Assembly: GCA_964520425.1 (NCBI GenBank)
Contig: CAZFMX010000041.1
Location: 1 to 27,396 of the forward strand
Source: JAFGFY01 sp964520425
Lineage (GTDB): Bacteria > Desulfobacterota > DSM-4660 > Desulfatiglandales > HGW-15
DNA: 27,396 nucleotides
Direction: 5' to 3'
Positions 1 through 7,057 of the stretch are shown piece after piece; the first letter of the stretch is position 1; the number at the start of each line of letters is the position of its first letter. A program made the position numbers and the translations under genes. Under the pieces are notes generated by a model, which saw only the letters and a program-made list of their open reading frames with translations, was not told the DNA's origin and ran no database searches.

Positions 1-810
1 ATAGGTGCGGATTAAATAGGTCGGTGTCCATTGCATCGTGCCAAAACCGACAAAGGCAGTGAGTGCAAAGGCGGCGCAAAGCTGGCAGAAGGTGCGACTC
101 TGCCAAAGCACGCGGGCTACTTCGCCAAGCGGCGGAAGCGAAGTTTCTTTCCTGCCGCGCGCATCGCTGAGGCCGCGCGCCGGCTCCCTGAGAAAGAATA
201 TGAGGAGAATAGCGAAGAGGATGCCGGGAGCTCCTACCACATAGAACGCTTCACGCCAACTGAAAAACTTATTCACATAACCGCCGATGAGATAACCGAA
301 CGCGGCACCGATCGGGATGCCCAGCGAATAGATTGCGAGCGCCGTCGAACGCTCATGCGGGCCGAAATAATCCGCAATCAAAGAGTGCGCCGGCGGGCTG
401 CATCCGGCCTCTCCTACGCCGACACCGACGCGGGCGAGGGCAAGGGATATAAATCCGCGCGCTATGCCGCATACCGCCGTCATAACGCTCCATAGTGCCA
501 GTGAAATCGCGATGATTTTCTTGCGCGAATAGCGGTCGGCCAGGCGCGCTATGGGAATGCCGAGCCCGGTGTAGAAAACGGCGAATGCAAATCCACCGAG
601 AAAGCCGAGCTCAGTGTCACTCAAATTGAGATCGGTTTTGATCGCTTCCTGCAGGATGGCGAAGATCTGTCGATCGAGGAAATTGAAGACATATACAATG
701 AGAAGGAGCCAGAGCGCAGTCCAGCGATGACGAGTGAAAGCCTCCGTCGCACCATGTGCCGTCCGAGTATTGTTTTGGTCCTTAAGGTCCTTGCCGGTTG
801 TCTCTGTCAT
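1..810 (-). CDS. MFS transporter, spinster-like, N-terminal part (runs off window)
   Basis: This is an inner-membrane secondary transporter of the major facilitator superfamily. It reads from an ATG at 808-810 with GAGGG just upstream, and stays open to base 1 (270 codons), so the C-terminal part is missing. After a polar N-terminus of about 30 residues comes a first helix containing NFLDRQIF. The classical MFS loop 2-3 signature follows as GIPIARLADRYSRKKII, then a GVGVGEAGCSPPAHSLIADYF segment typical of the spinster/Spns-like and hexuronate-like branch. Helices continue to the window edge. The substrate cannot be told. Base composition differs from its neighbours: I counted 41/60 and 40/60 G+C in bases 121-180 and 301-360, against 29/60 in 3661-3720, which suggests transfer from a GC-richer source. 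It is transcribed in the same direction as the next cluster but separated by about 250 AT-rich bases, so it is probably a separate unit. Confidence 0.85.
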   Translation of the reverse strand, partial: MTETTGKDLKDQNNTRTAHGATEAFTRHRWTALWLLLIVYVFNFLDRQIFAILQEAIKTDLNLSDTELGFLGGFAFAVFYTGLGIPIARLADRYSRKKIIAISLALWSVMTAVCGIARGFISLALARVGVGVGEAGCSPPAHSLIADYFGPHERSTALAIYSLGIPIGAAFGYLIGGYVNKFFSWREAFYVVGAPGILFAILLIFFLREPARGLSDARGRKETSLPPLGEVARVLWQSRTFCQLCAAFALTAFVGFGTMQWTPTYLIRTY

Positions 811-989
811 CTTTTCCCTCCTCATTCGGTCGATTGCCAGTATTTGGTATGATTCTTTCTCTATAAAGGGGGACAATCCTATAATGGTCCTGTCAAGAAG
901 TAAAATGAATAACTAAATATGTAGCCATATCAGCAGGTTATAAAAAAGTAGAAATTTTAAAAAGACCTATAGGTAGAAAGGGGTCAAAC

Positions 990-1032
990 CTCCGGTTGAC
1001 TGTTGATAAAATTTAATAAAAGTCAACCGGAG
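990..1032. terminator. Perfect 12-bp stem-loop downstream of the six-gene cluster
   Basis: CTCCGGTTGACT (990-1001) and AGTCAACCGGAG (1021-1032) pair perfectly around a 19-base AT-rich loop. It lies 28 bases beyond the stop of the last cluster gene, where a terminator is expected. The clearest T-rich tail (GTTTTCGTTTTTATTT) is on the plus side. On the minus side the tail is only GTTTG followed by CCCTTTC. It may work in both directions or protect the mRNA 3' end. The rest of 811-1059 is AT-rich and holds nothing else I can name. Confidence 0.5.
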
Positions 1033-1059
1033 ACCCGTTTTCGTTTTTATTTATCCTGA

Positions 1060-1989
1060 TTATTCCTTAGGAGGATCGCCGTCATAACCCCCGGATGGGT
1101 TCAGGAAGATCTTCCCCGGTTCCCCTGGCAGGGGAAGAAGCCAATCCGGGCTGCTATGAGGATACAGCAGTCTGGCCTGCCACTGGATGGCGAAATCCTC
1201 GGCCTTCACGTTGGGATACTTTTCATATACCCGGTTCACCAGATCCTCTGCCGATTGAGCGGTGCTGTATACTTCCTCGTAATTATCCAGGTATTCAATA
1301 GACCAATCAACACAGTCGGTGTAAGTCTTCGTCTTATCCTCCTGGACGTCTTCCATTAGTTTAATTTTTTCTTCATCACAGTGGCCGGGAATAATAATTC
1401 GCGCGTCAAAATCTTTCAAACGGGCAATGTCCTTACTCCAGGTCACACGCCGGGCGACATTGCTTTCAATAGGCCACAAATGGCAGTCATGAAAGGCGAT
1501 ATCCGTGGCGCAGGCCACACCGATGGAAGGCACCCAGACAGCGGAGTTGTTGATGCTGTCTCCTTCCCAGCCATCTGACAGGAGGATTTCCTCACCTTCC
1601 AGTTCCAGTCTGGACTCCCTCAGGGGCATGGGGATGGTTGTTGTCGGCGGAATTTCGCCGGGACCAAAACGATCAATGGCCCACAGGTCCACTTTGTCGC
1701 TCGACGTGAAGACAATATCTTTGACAACACTGGGCAGTGCAACGATTTTGGCCTCTGGAAAGGCGTATTTCAGGACGGCGAGGCCGAAATGATGATCGGG
1801 ATGAAAATGTGAGACATAGATGTGAGTCAACCGTTTTCTCATGGGCAGGATTTTGGAGATCATCCGATATGAATCGCTGAGCATTTGAGAAGCATCAATC
1901 AATACCGCGTCCTTTTCTCCGTAGAATATGGTTGAGTTACTGTTAAAACCAAGATAGCTGTGAAGAAACACCTTAAATTTCAGTGCCAT
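1060..1989 (-). CDS. MBL-fold metallo-hydrolase
   Basis: This is a soluble hydrolase of the metallo-beta-lactamase superfamily, which uses one or two metal ions to hydrolyse varied substrates. The first motif is clear: HFHPDHH at residues 61-67 gives the HxHxDH ligands. The bridging aspartate is probably D163 in CATDIAF, and the last histidine is H203 in IIPGHCDE. Where most relatives have a histidine (GHT/GHS) this protein reads GDS at 143-145, so one ligand looks replaced by aspartate. An upstream in-frame ATG exists at 2001. I chose the ATG at 1989 because GGAG sits six bases before it, while the first ATG has no Shine-Dalgarno. The product is then 309 residues. The gene starts 26 bases after the FMN oxidase stop and ends the cluster. 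Its substrate is unknown; a thioester or lactone made by the neighbours is a guess. Confidence 0.8.
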   Translation of the reverse strand: MALKFKVFLHSYLGFNSNSTIFYGEKDAVLIDASQMLSDSYRMISKILPMRKRLTHIYVSHFHPDHHFGLAVLKYAFPEAKIVALPSVVKDIVFTSSDKVDLWAIDRFGPGEIPPTTTIPMPLRESRLELEGEEILLSDGWEGDSINNSAVWVPSIGVACATDIAFHDCHLWPIESNVARRVTWSKDIARLKDFDARIIIPGHCDEEKIKLMEDVQEDKTKTYTDCVDWSIEYLDNYEEVYSTAQSAEDLVNRVYEKYPNVKAEDFAIQWQARLLYPHSSPDWLLPLPGEPGKIFLNPSGGYDGDPPKE

Positions 1990-2014
1990 TGTTTTCTCCA
2001 TCTAAAGGGTGATG

Positions 2015-3175
2015 TCAACTTTTGACCAATTGCTGTTTCACTTCTTCGATCGTAGATGTTCCCACTTGCACCATATTGTTCTTCAGATCTTCAATTAGAA
2101 TATTCGTGACATGATCACCACCCTTGTCACCCAGCGCAGCGATCGCGTACATGAAAGCACGACCCAGAAATACAAAGTCAGCACCGAGGGCGATGGCCCT
2201 GAGAATATCCAGGCCTGAATACACCCCGCTGTCATAGAGAATAGCGGTTTCTCCCCTGAATTGATCCGCTATTGACGGCAACACATCAATCGCCGCGGGC
2301 GCGCCGTTGAACTGTCGTGCCCCATGATTCGAGACAATAACCCCGTCCACCCCAACCTGAATGCCCCTTTCAACATCGTCCAGATGGAGAACTCCTTTCA
2401 AGACCAGCGGACCATCCCATTGATCCCGTATTTCCCTGAGATATTCCCATGAGAGTGTCCCGCATATGTTCCGATTCACAAACTCCGACAGTTCTTTCAT
2501 ACCTGTTGTTCCGGCATATTTCACCATGGTCTTCAAATTGGGAACGCCGGTCCTCAGGGTGGCCAAAGCCCAGCGGGGATGAGTGAGTACCTGGAAGACG
2601 AATCTAGGAGTGATGGCAGGTGGCATGATGAGACCTGCACGTATCATCCGTTCCCGGCGACTCAGGAGGGGGGCATCCGCGGTAACCACAAGGGTCTTGA
2701 ATCCTGAGGCTTTGGCCCGTTGCAGAAGGTCATCCCTAATCGCTTTATCTCTCGGTGGATAGAGCTGAAACCAACCCATGTCACCCACAAGGGGAGCAAT
2801 GGTTTCGGGCGTATCAGAGCCCATGGAGCTGAGACAGAAGGGAAGTCTATATTTCTTTGCGGTTCGAGCCAGAATCTGATCGGTGTTCGGCCATATCAAT
2901 CCAGTCAAGCCAACGGGTGCCACGCCAAATGGTGAAGCGTATTCCTGCCCAAACAACAGGGTTGTAAGATCCGGATTCACCTCCCCCTTTAGAAAACGGG
3001 GAATGAGTGTCACGTTGGTCATCCTTTCCTGATTTCGGATAAGGCCCTGCTCATCACCCGTACCTGTTTCCAGATAGGCGCAGGAGAAATAGGGTAAACG
3101 TTTCCGGGCTTTCTTCTGCAGGTCCCAAACCGTGGGATAGCATTGCTCCAGATTATTTTTTAAAGAAACGTCCAT
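2015..3175 (-). CDS. FMN-dependent alpha-hydroxyacid dehydrogenase/oxidase (lactate/glycolate oxidase family)
   Basis: The family oxidises an L-2-hydroxyacid to the 2-oxoacid on a TIM barrel with bound FMN. The 386-residue length fits. Visible family residues are FQLYP (136-140), VTADAP (164-169), the FMN lysine in VLKG (K260), and the catalytic histidine and substrate arginine in SNHGARQ (H284, R287). The FMN phosphate loop is DSGVYSGLD (315-323) followed by GRA. Most relatives read DGGVRRG there, so an arginine that normally contacts the FMN phosphate is a tyrosine here. The ATG follows the E1 beta stop with no gap (TAG then ATG), so translation is probably coupled. The context suggests it supplies a 2-oxoacid to the E1 pair, which is inference. 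It is not close enough for me to name it lldD, and mftD-like roles are not supported because no mycofactocin precursor gene is present. Confidence 0.85.
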   Translation of the reverse strand: MDVSLKNNLEQCYPTVWDLQKKARKRLPYFSCAYLETGTGDEQGLIRNQERMTNVTLIPRFLKGEVNPDLTTLLFGQEYASPFGVAPVGLTGLIWPNTDQILARTAKKYRLPFCLSSMGSDTPETIAPLVGDMGWFQLYPPRDKAIRDDLLQRAKASGFKTLVVTADAPLLSRRERMIRAGLIMPPAITPRFVFQVLTHPRWALATLRTGVPNLKTMVKYAGTTGMKELSEFVNRNICGTLSWEYLREIRDQWDGPLVLKGVLHLDDVERGIQVGVDGVIVSNHGARQFNGAPAAIDVLPSIADQFRGETAILYDSGVYSGLDILRAIALGADFVFLGRAFMYAIAALGDKGGDHVTNILIEDLKNNMVQVGTSTIEEVKQQLVKS

Positions 3176-4126
3176 CTACATGACTTCTCTTATGGCGGCA
3201 GCTATTTTCTTCTTATCAGGCACAACATAATTTTCCATGGGAAGGCTGAACGGTATGGGAACATCAAGGCCACATACCCGTTTGGGTGATGCTTTCAGAC
3301 CTGTGAAAACCTCGGTATCCTCGACTACGGACGAGATGATTTCCCCGGCCGTGCCGCATGTCCGGCAGGCTTCATCCACAACGACCAGTCTGCCCGTCTT
3401 CACCACTGAAGCCTTGATACTCTCCCTATCCAGAGGATTGAGCGTTCGGGGATCAATGACCTCAACGGATATCCCCTCCTTCTCCATTTCTTCTGCGGCT
3501 TCCAGAGAGAGATGTACCATCTTGGCCAACGCTACCACAGTGACATCATCACCTTCTTTCCTCGTTATTGCCTGGCCAAGGGGGAGAGTATATTCTTCTT
3601 CAGGTACTTCACCCATCAATTCCTCGAGACCCATGTGCTCAAAGGATATTACGGGATTATTGTCCCTGATGGCCGTCTTTAAAAGTCCCTTCACGTCATA
3701 GGGTGTCGAAGGAAGAATGATTTTCAATCCCGGTATATTCATATACATGGGATAAGGATTAATAGAATGCTGGGCGGCCATGGACATACCGGTCCCTACA
3801 GTCATCCTGTAAAGGATCGGGAATTTCGCCTGTCCTCCGAACATATAGGTAATCTTTGCAGCCTGGTTCATCATCTGGTCCATGGCTACAAACCCGAAAG
3901 TCGCCATCCGTATATCCACAATGGGCCTGAAACCGGAGCCGGCCAGACCTATGGCAGCCCCTACAAAGGCGGACTCGGAAATAGGCGTACTCCGAACCCG
4001 TTCTTCGCCGAATTCTTCAAACAGGGGCTCGTTCATATCGGTTGCCAGGTGGACGGTCCTGTCATCCCTTCGAAATTCTTCCTGCAATCCCTCCATGGCT
4101 GCTTCGGCGTAAGTTATTTTTCTCAT
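3176..4126 (-). CDS. TPP-dependent 2-oxoacid dehydrogenase E1, beta subunit (pyruvate/acetoin dehydrogenase type)
   Basis: This is the beta half of a heterotetrameric E1 that decarboxylates a 2-oxoacid (or cleaves acetoin) on thiamine diphosphate. Residues 1-180 form a transketolase-like pyrimidine domain with the cofactor glutamate in TPISES (E51), a long glycine-alanine helix, and AQHS (H120). The C-terminal third is the transketolase C domain (VVVDEACRTCGTAGEI). An in-frame ATG at 4162 would give 328 residues. I prefer the ATG at 4126 (316 residues) because it follows the alpha stop by one base, starts at the family's usual MRKITYAEA, and has GGAG nine bases upstream inside the alpha gene's last codons. 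It is coupled to alpha upstream and to the FMN oxidase downstream. No E2 acyltransferase or E3 lipoamide dehydrogenase is nearby, so the complex is either completed elsewhere or unusual. Confidence 0.9.
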   Translation of the reverse strand: MRKITYAEAAMEGLQEEFRRDDRTVHLATDMNEPLFEEFGEERVRSTPISESAFVGAAIGLAGSGFRPIVDIRMATFGFVAMDQMMNQAAKITYMFGGQAKFPILYRMTVGTGMSMAAQHSINPYPMYMNIPGLKIILPSTPYDVKGLLKTAIRDNNPVISFEHMGLEELMGEVPEEEYTLPLGQAITRKEGDDVTVVALAKMVHLSLEAAEEMEKEGISVEVIDPRTLNPLDRESIKASVVKTGRLVVVDEACRTCGTAGEIISSVVEDTEVFTGLKASPKRVCGLDVPIPFSLPMENYVVPDKKKIAAAIREVM

Positions 4127-4127
4127 G

Positions 4128-5105
4128 TTAATTGACTCCATCTTCTGAAAAAATGTCTTCAAGCGCGTCTTCGGGTCTTGGATCAGGGCTCTGTTGGGCG
4201 AATTCTACAGCCTCCTGAACCTGGGACATGATTTCCTCATCAAGGGCCTTCATTTCATCCGTGTCCATGAGTCCCATTTCGAGCAATTTCCGCTCCATAA
4301 ACGCCACAGGGCATTTCTTTTTCCATTCCTCCACTTCATCCCCGGGACGAAGGTCCGGCATACCATCTCCTTCAAAATGACCACGCCAGCGGTAAGTCTG
4401 GAACTCGATAAGACTTGGCCCTTGGCCTTTTCTGGCCCTTTTCACGGCCTTTTCAGCCGTTTCATAAACCGTAAAAAGGTTATTCCCATCGGCAACTTCT
4501 CCGGGCATCGAATAGGCCGCAGCTCTGTCTGCCACATTTTCGGCCGCCATGGAGTAGCTTGTTAGTGTGTTTACTCCATACATGTTGTTCTCACACACGA
4601 AGACTATGGGGAGTTTCCAGATGGAGGCAAGATTCAATGATTCATGAAATTCCCCTTCTCCACAGGCACCATCGCCAAAGAAAACAACTGACATTCTATC
4701 CCCGCCTTCTAACTGGGCGGCTAAGGCGCTGCCTGTCGCGATGGGAAGACCCGCGCCAACAATGCCGTTCGCGCCCAACATACCGATTTGAAAATCAGCG
4801 ATATGCATGGAACCGCCCTTCCCCTTACAATAGCCGGTCTTCTTCCCAAATATCTCCGCCATCATGCGTTTCATGTCAGCCCCTTTGGCGATACAGTGCC
4901 CATGGCCCCTGTGATTGCTGACAATACGGTCGTCGATTCTCAGATGAGAACATACTCCGACAGCAATAGCTTCCTGACCTATATAAGAATGGATAAAGCC
5001 ATACAGATTCCCGTTTTGATATTCCTGAATGGCCCTTTCTTCAAAGCGGCGGATGGTCAGCATCTTACGAAACATCATTTTCAGGTCTTCATCTTTTATC
5101 GGCAA
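4128..5105 (-). CDS. TPP-dependent 2-oxoacid dehydrogenase E1, alpha subunit (acetoin/pyruvate dehydrogenase type)
   Basis: This is the partner of the beta subunit in the next gene; together they form the thiamine-diphosphate E1. The TPP/Mg motif is complete: GDG at 144-146, then 26 residues to NN at 173-174 (CENNMYGV). NHRGHGH (64-70) and GKGGSMH also match E1 alpha. The length of 325 fits. The start is unusual. The reading frame opens with TTG (5103-5105) placed about four bases after a strong GGGGGGAGG Shine-Dalgarno; the first ATG codons come nine codons later with no good ribosome site. I therefore take TTG as the start, which may lower the alpha translation rate. It lies 15 bases after the VOC gene. 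It resembles acoA-type subunits, but the natural substrate cannot be read from the sequence. Confidence 0.9.
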   Translation of the reverse strand: MPIKDEDLKMMFRKMLTIRRFEERAIQEYQNGNLYGFIHSYIGQEAIAVGVCSHLRIDDRIVSNHRGHGHCIAKGADMKRMMAEIFGKKTGYCKGKGGSMHIADFQIGMLGANGIVGAGLPIATGSALAAQLEGGDRMSVVFFGDGACGEGEFHESLNLASIWKLPIVFVCENNMYGVNTLTSYSMAAENVADRAAAYSMPGEVADGNNLFTVYETAEKAVKRARKGQGPSLIEFQTYRWRGHFEGDGMPDLRPGDEVEEWKKKCPVAFMERKLLEMGLMDTDEMKALDEEIMSQVQEAVEFAQQSPDPRPEDALEDIFSEDGVN

Positions 5106-5120
5106 AGCTTCCTCCCCCCT

Positions 5121-5564
5121 CTATTCCCTTTTTTCTATCAGTTCAAAGGTGATATTGTCCGGTCCTTTCAGGTAACACACTCCCCATTGTCTCAGACCAT
5201 CATTACTCCGAGTCCATACCGGAGGGCTCAAGAAGGTTATTCCCTGGCAGGAAAGGTCTTTATATATAGAAATGATGTCAGATACTTCAAAGGCGATGTG
5301 GGCAACGCCCGTATTGCTGGTGGTTAAATCCAGGGATTTTCCTTTGGGCCGAATATACTGGATGAGCTCGATGTTTCTATCGTCCGGTAATTTCACTAGA
5401 GAGATGCGCAAACGCGCGTCAGGCATTCCGACGATCTGCCTGACGTCAGGATGATCCACCTCTTCGATGGGAGTGGCTTTTAACCCGAGTTTGTTACAAA
5501 AGAAATCAAGGCTTTCTTTGAGATTACTCACCGTAAAACTGAAATGTTCAATCCCATTGATCAT
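5121..5564 (-). CDS. VOC-superfamily (glyoxalase/bleomycin-resistance fold) protein
   Basis: This small 147-residue protein has two beta-alpha-beta-beta-beta modules. The four usual metal ligands appear at the expected places: H7 (GIEHFSF), E66 (NIELIQY), H89 (GVAHIAF) and E141 (ITFELIE). It should therefore bind a divalent metal. The family includes glyoxalase I, methylmalonyl-CoA epimerase and ring-cleaving dioxygenases. The paired modules and length fit an epimerase or lyase better than a large dioxygenase, but no specific reaction can be assigned. The ATG has AGGAG five bases upstream. It sits between the radical SAM gene (39-base gap) and E1 alpha (15-base gap), so it is almost certainly co-transcribed and probably processes an intermediate of the same pathway. 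Confidence 0.85.
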   Translation of the reverse strand: MINGIEHFSFTVSNLKESLDFFCNKLGLKATPIEEVDHPDVRQIVGMPDARLRISLVKLPDDRNIELIQYIRPKGKSLDLTTSNTGVAHIAFEVSDIISIYKDLSCQGITFLSPPVWTRSNDGLRQWGVCYLKGPDNITFELIEKRE

Positions 5565-5603
5565 TTTTTCTCCTGGCTTTCTCGAAATCCTCTATTCTTC
5601 CTT

Positions 5604-6446
5604 TTAAAAGTGCTCTTCTGGATTAGCTGCAGCTTCATCGAGTAGATCTTTTAGATTTCCCAGTTTTGCGACTTTTTCCTCACCCCTGACATAATATTCA
5701 CCAATAAGTGTTCCAACAGGCATTCCACCCGCGACTTTCTCTCCCTCTTTCATTGGCGGAGGAACATTGTCAAAAAAGTCAGCCGAGTCAGGCATCTCAT
5801 CCATGAGTTCCTTTGCCCTGCCGATCGGTTGCAGAGGAAAATCGCCAAAGGTGATACCCCTGGCTCCATAATACTCCTTCATTTCCTCCGGCAGATAAGA
5901 GTTGGGATCCTTTGATACGATTGTAATCACATGGACACGATGTATGGCCCTTTTCTCAACGGGCATTTCCTCAAGGACCTTTAAGATATTGTCTAGGCTG
6001 TCTGCTCTTCCTGTTTCGCGATCATAGTTATCATGGAATTTATCCATACTGATAGCCGTCATCAGCGGCATTTTCCCTTTCTCCGCGTATCTGTGGAAAA
6101 AGTCATGGCACTGATCGTAATCAACAAAGAAGCTTCCGTTGGTATTAAAGCTTGGACTTATGCCACCTTCAGCGACTGCGAACAAGAGATCAATAAACTT
6201 CAGATCCCCCTCTTCCCAGAGGGTTGGCTCACCACCATTAATCACAAAGGCAAATCTTTCACCCCTAATGCTGTTGCAGTCAGCGATCAACCTCTGGATC
6301 TGCTCCCATGTCAACCGGTACCCGGGTTTGATTTCATGATCATCAGAATTGCCGACATATAAATATCCGCAATGAGCACATTGAAAATTACACTTATGTA
6401 AGATAGTGACGCCCAAGATCTTGGTGGGTGGAACCATGTTTTCCAC
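5604..6446 (-). CDS. Radical SAM protein without a C-terminal cysteine domain
   Basis: The N-terminal CNFQCAHC (C19, C23, C26) is the CxxxCxxC that binds the catalytic 4Fe-4S cluster, and NGGEPTLW (70-77) is the SAM-binding GGE motif. The middle forms the partial TIM barrel. It ends after 280 residues in NLKDLLDEAAANPEEHF. That resembles the segment that precedes SPASM cysteines in peptide-modifying relatives, but no further cysteines follow. It is either a compact enzyme or a shortened one. The start is GTG at 6444-6446, with the near-perfect Shine-Dalgarno AAAGGAGGTG six bases before it; the ATG three codons later has none. It is the first gene of the cluster. Its substrate is unknown, and I see no small precursor peptide gene beside it. 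Confidence 0.85.
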   Translation of the reverse strand: MENMVPPTKILGVTILHKCNFQCAHCGYLYVGNSDDHEIKPGYRLTWEQIQRLIADCNSIRGERFAFVINGGEPTLWEEGDLKFIDLLFAVAEGGISPSFNTNGSFFVDYDQCHDFFHRYAEKGKMPLMTAISMDKFHDNYDRETGRADSLDNILKVLEEMPVEKRAIHRVHVITIVSKDPNSYLPEEMKEYYGARGITFGDFPLQPIGRAKELMDEMPDSADFFDNVPPPMKEGEKVAGGMPVGTLIGEYYVRGEEKVAKLGNLKDLLDEAAANPEEHF

Positions 6447-6817
6447 GACACACCTCCTTTGATGTGATAATCAGGATAGAGACAAACCATTCCTGTATAT
6501 GAGATCAGAGGGTGTAAATAGTCTACCCTGGCGTTGCAAAAGTCGAGGATGCTGCAGATCCAAGGCATCGAGGGTGAAGCTGTAGCCCCCTTAGTTTCCG
6601 GCCCTATACCGGGGGATCATCTATTCATACATGTATTTGAATGAACACTCTATACGAATGTCTATGGCAGTTCAGAAAGGTTTGTCTTTTCTTTGGTTCT
6701 GGTTTAAGCAGACCAATCATAGAGGAACTGCAATGGACAGTCAATGATTCCTTTTCCTTTGGAATATTCAAGCCTCGGAAAAGCTTTTCAGAAAACCCTC
6801 CTCGTTGGATGACCCTA
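6447..6817. other. Intergenic region between divergent genes; one repeat-like hairpin
   Basis: This stretch separates the radical SAM gene (-) from element A. I could not find a convincing sigma-70 promoter for the cluster. Bases 6536-6612 read like intergenic repeat debris: GATGC (6548-6552) pairs with GCATC (6565-6569), and GCTGCAG pairs with CTGTAGC with one G-T wobble. Its pattern AAGGCATCGAGG resembles AAGGCGCCGAGG in the three-copy element, but it is not a copy. From 6613 to 6817 I see nothing recognisable. Open frames there have no homology or ribosome sites that I can support. Confidence 0.4.
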
Positions 6818-6990
6818 ATCCACCACCAACTTTTCATTGGCAACGGGAGTAATGGGTTTTGGGGAATCCCTGGGCACCAGCAAGGTGTTAGATGCAAGGC
6901 GCCAAGGAGCGCCGACTGAGGCGTACAAATAGTACGCCGCAAGGAGAAGCGATCGAAGGCAACACAGCAGATGACGCCTTGATGGTGGAT
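6818..6990 (+). repeat. Three-copy intergenic element, copy A (173 bp)
   Basis: It is bounded by inverted ends ATCCACCACCAA (6818-6829) and TTGATGGTGGAT (6979-6990), 11 of 12 paired. Inside are three local hairpins: CACC/GGTG (6875-6887), GGCGC/GCGCC (6898-6913) and GGCGTAC/GTACGCC (6920-6938, loop AAATA). It matches copies B and C. By eye there are about 13 differences from C over the 125 bases from CCCTGGGCACC to GGATCAG. No target-site duplication is visible. It lies in the divergent gap just before the patatin gene. Whether it is a miniature mobile element, a structured RNA or both is open. Confidence 0.85.
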
Positions 6991-7057
6991 CAGTGTGAAG
7001 TATATAGCTGGTGTTCATCTCTGAGATATAATAGAGTGTACGGGAGGGATAAACCGT

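Noticed and set aside
31..495. Rightward open frame at the left edge
   Set aside because: It is antisense to the MFS transporter, whose membrane helices and loop signature are on the opposite strand.
1060..6446. Mycofactocin-like system (radical SAM plus FMN hydroxyacid dehydrogenase)
   Set aside because: There is no MftA precursor, MftB, peptidase or glycosyltransferase, and the radical SAM protein lacks the SPASM domain expected of MftC.
6625..6942. Leftward 105-residue open frame covering repeat copy A
   Set aside because: Its C-rich, arginine-rich sequence is a by-product of the repeat; similar spurious frames appear over copies B and C, and no ribosome site or conserved start is seen.
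7027..7032. TATAAT as a patatin promoter
   Set aside because: No acceptable -35 hexamer lies 16-18 bases upstream, so I mention it in the gene entry but do not call a promoter.
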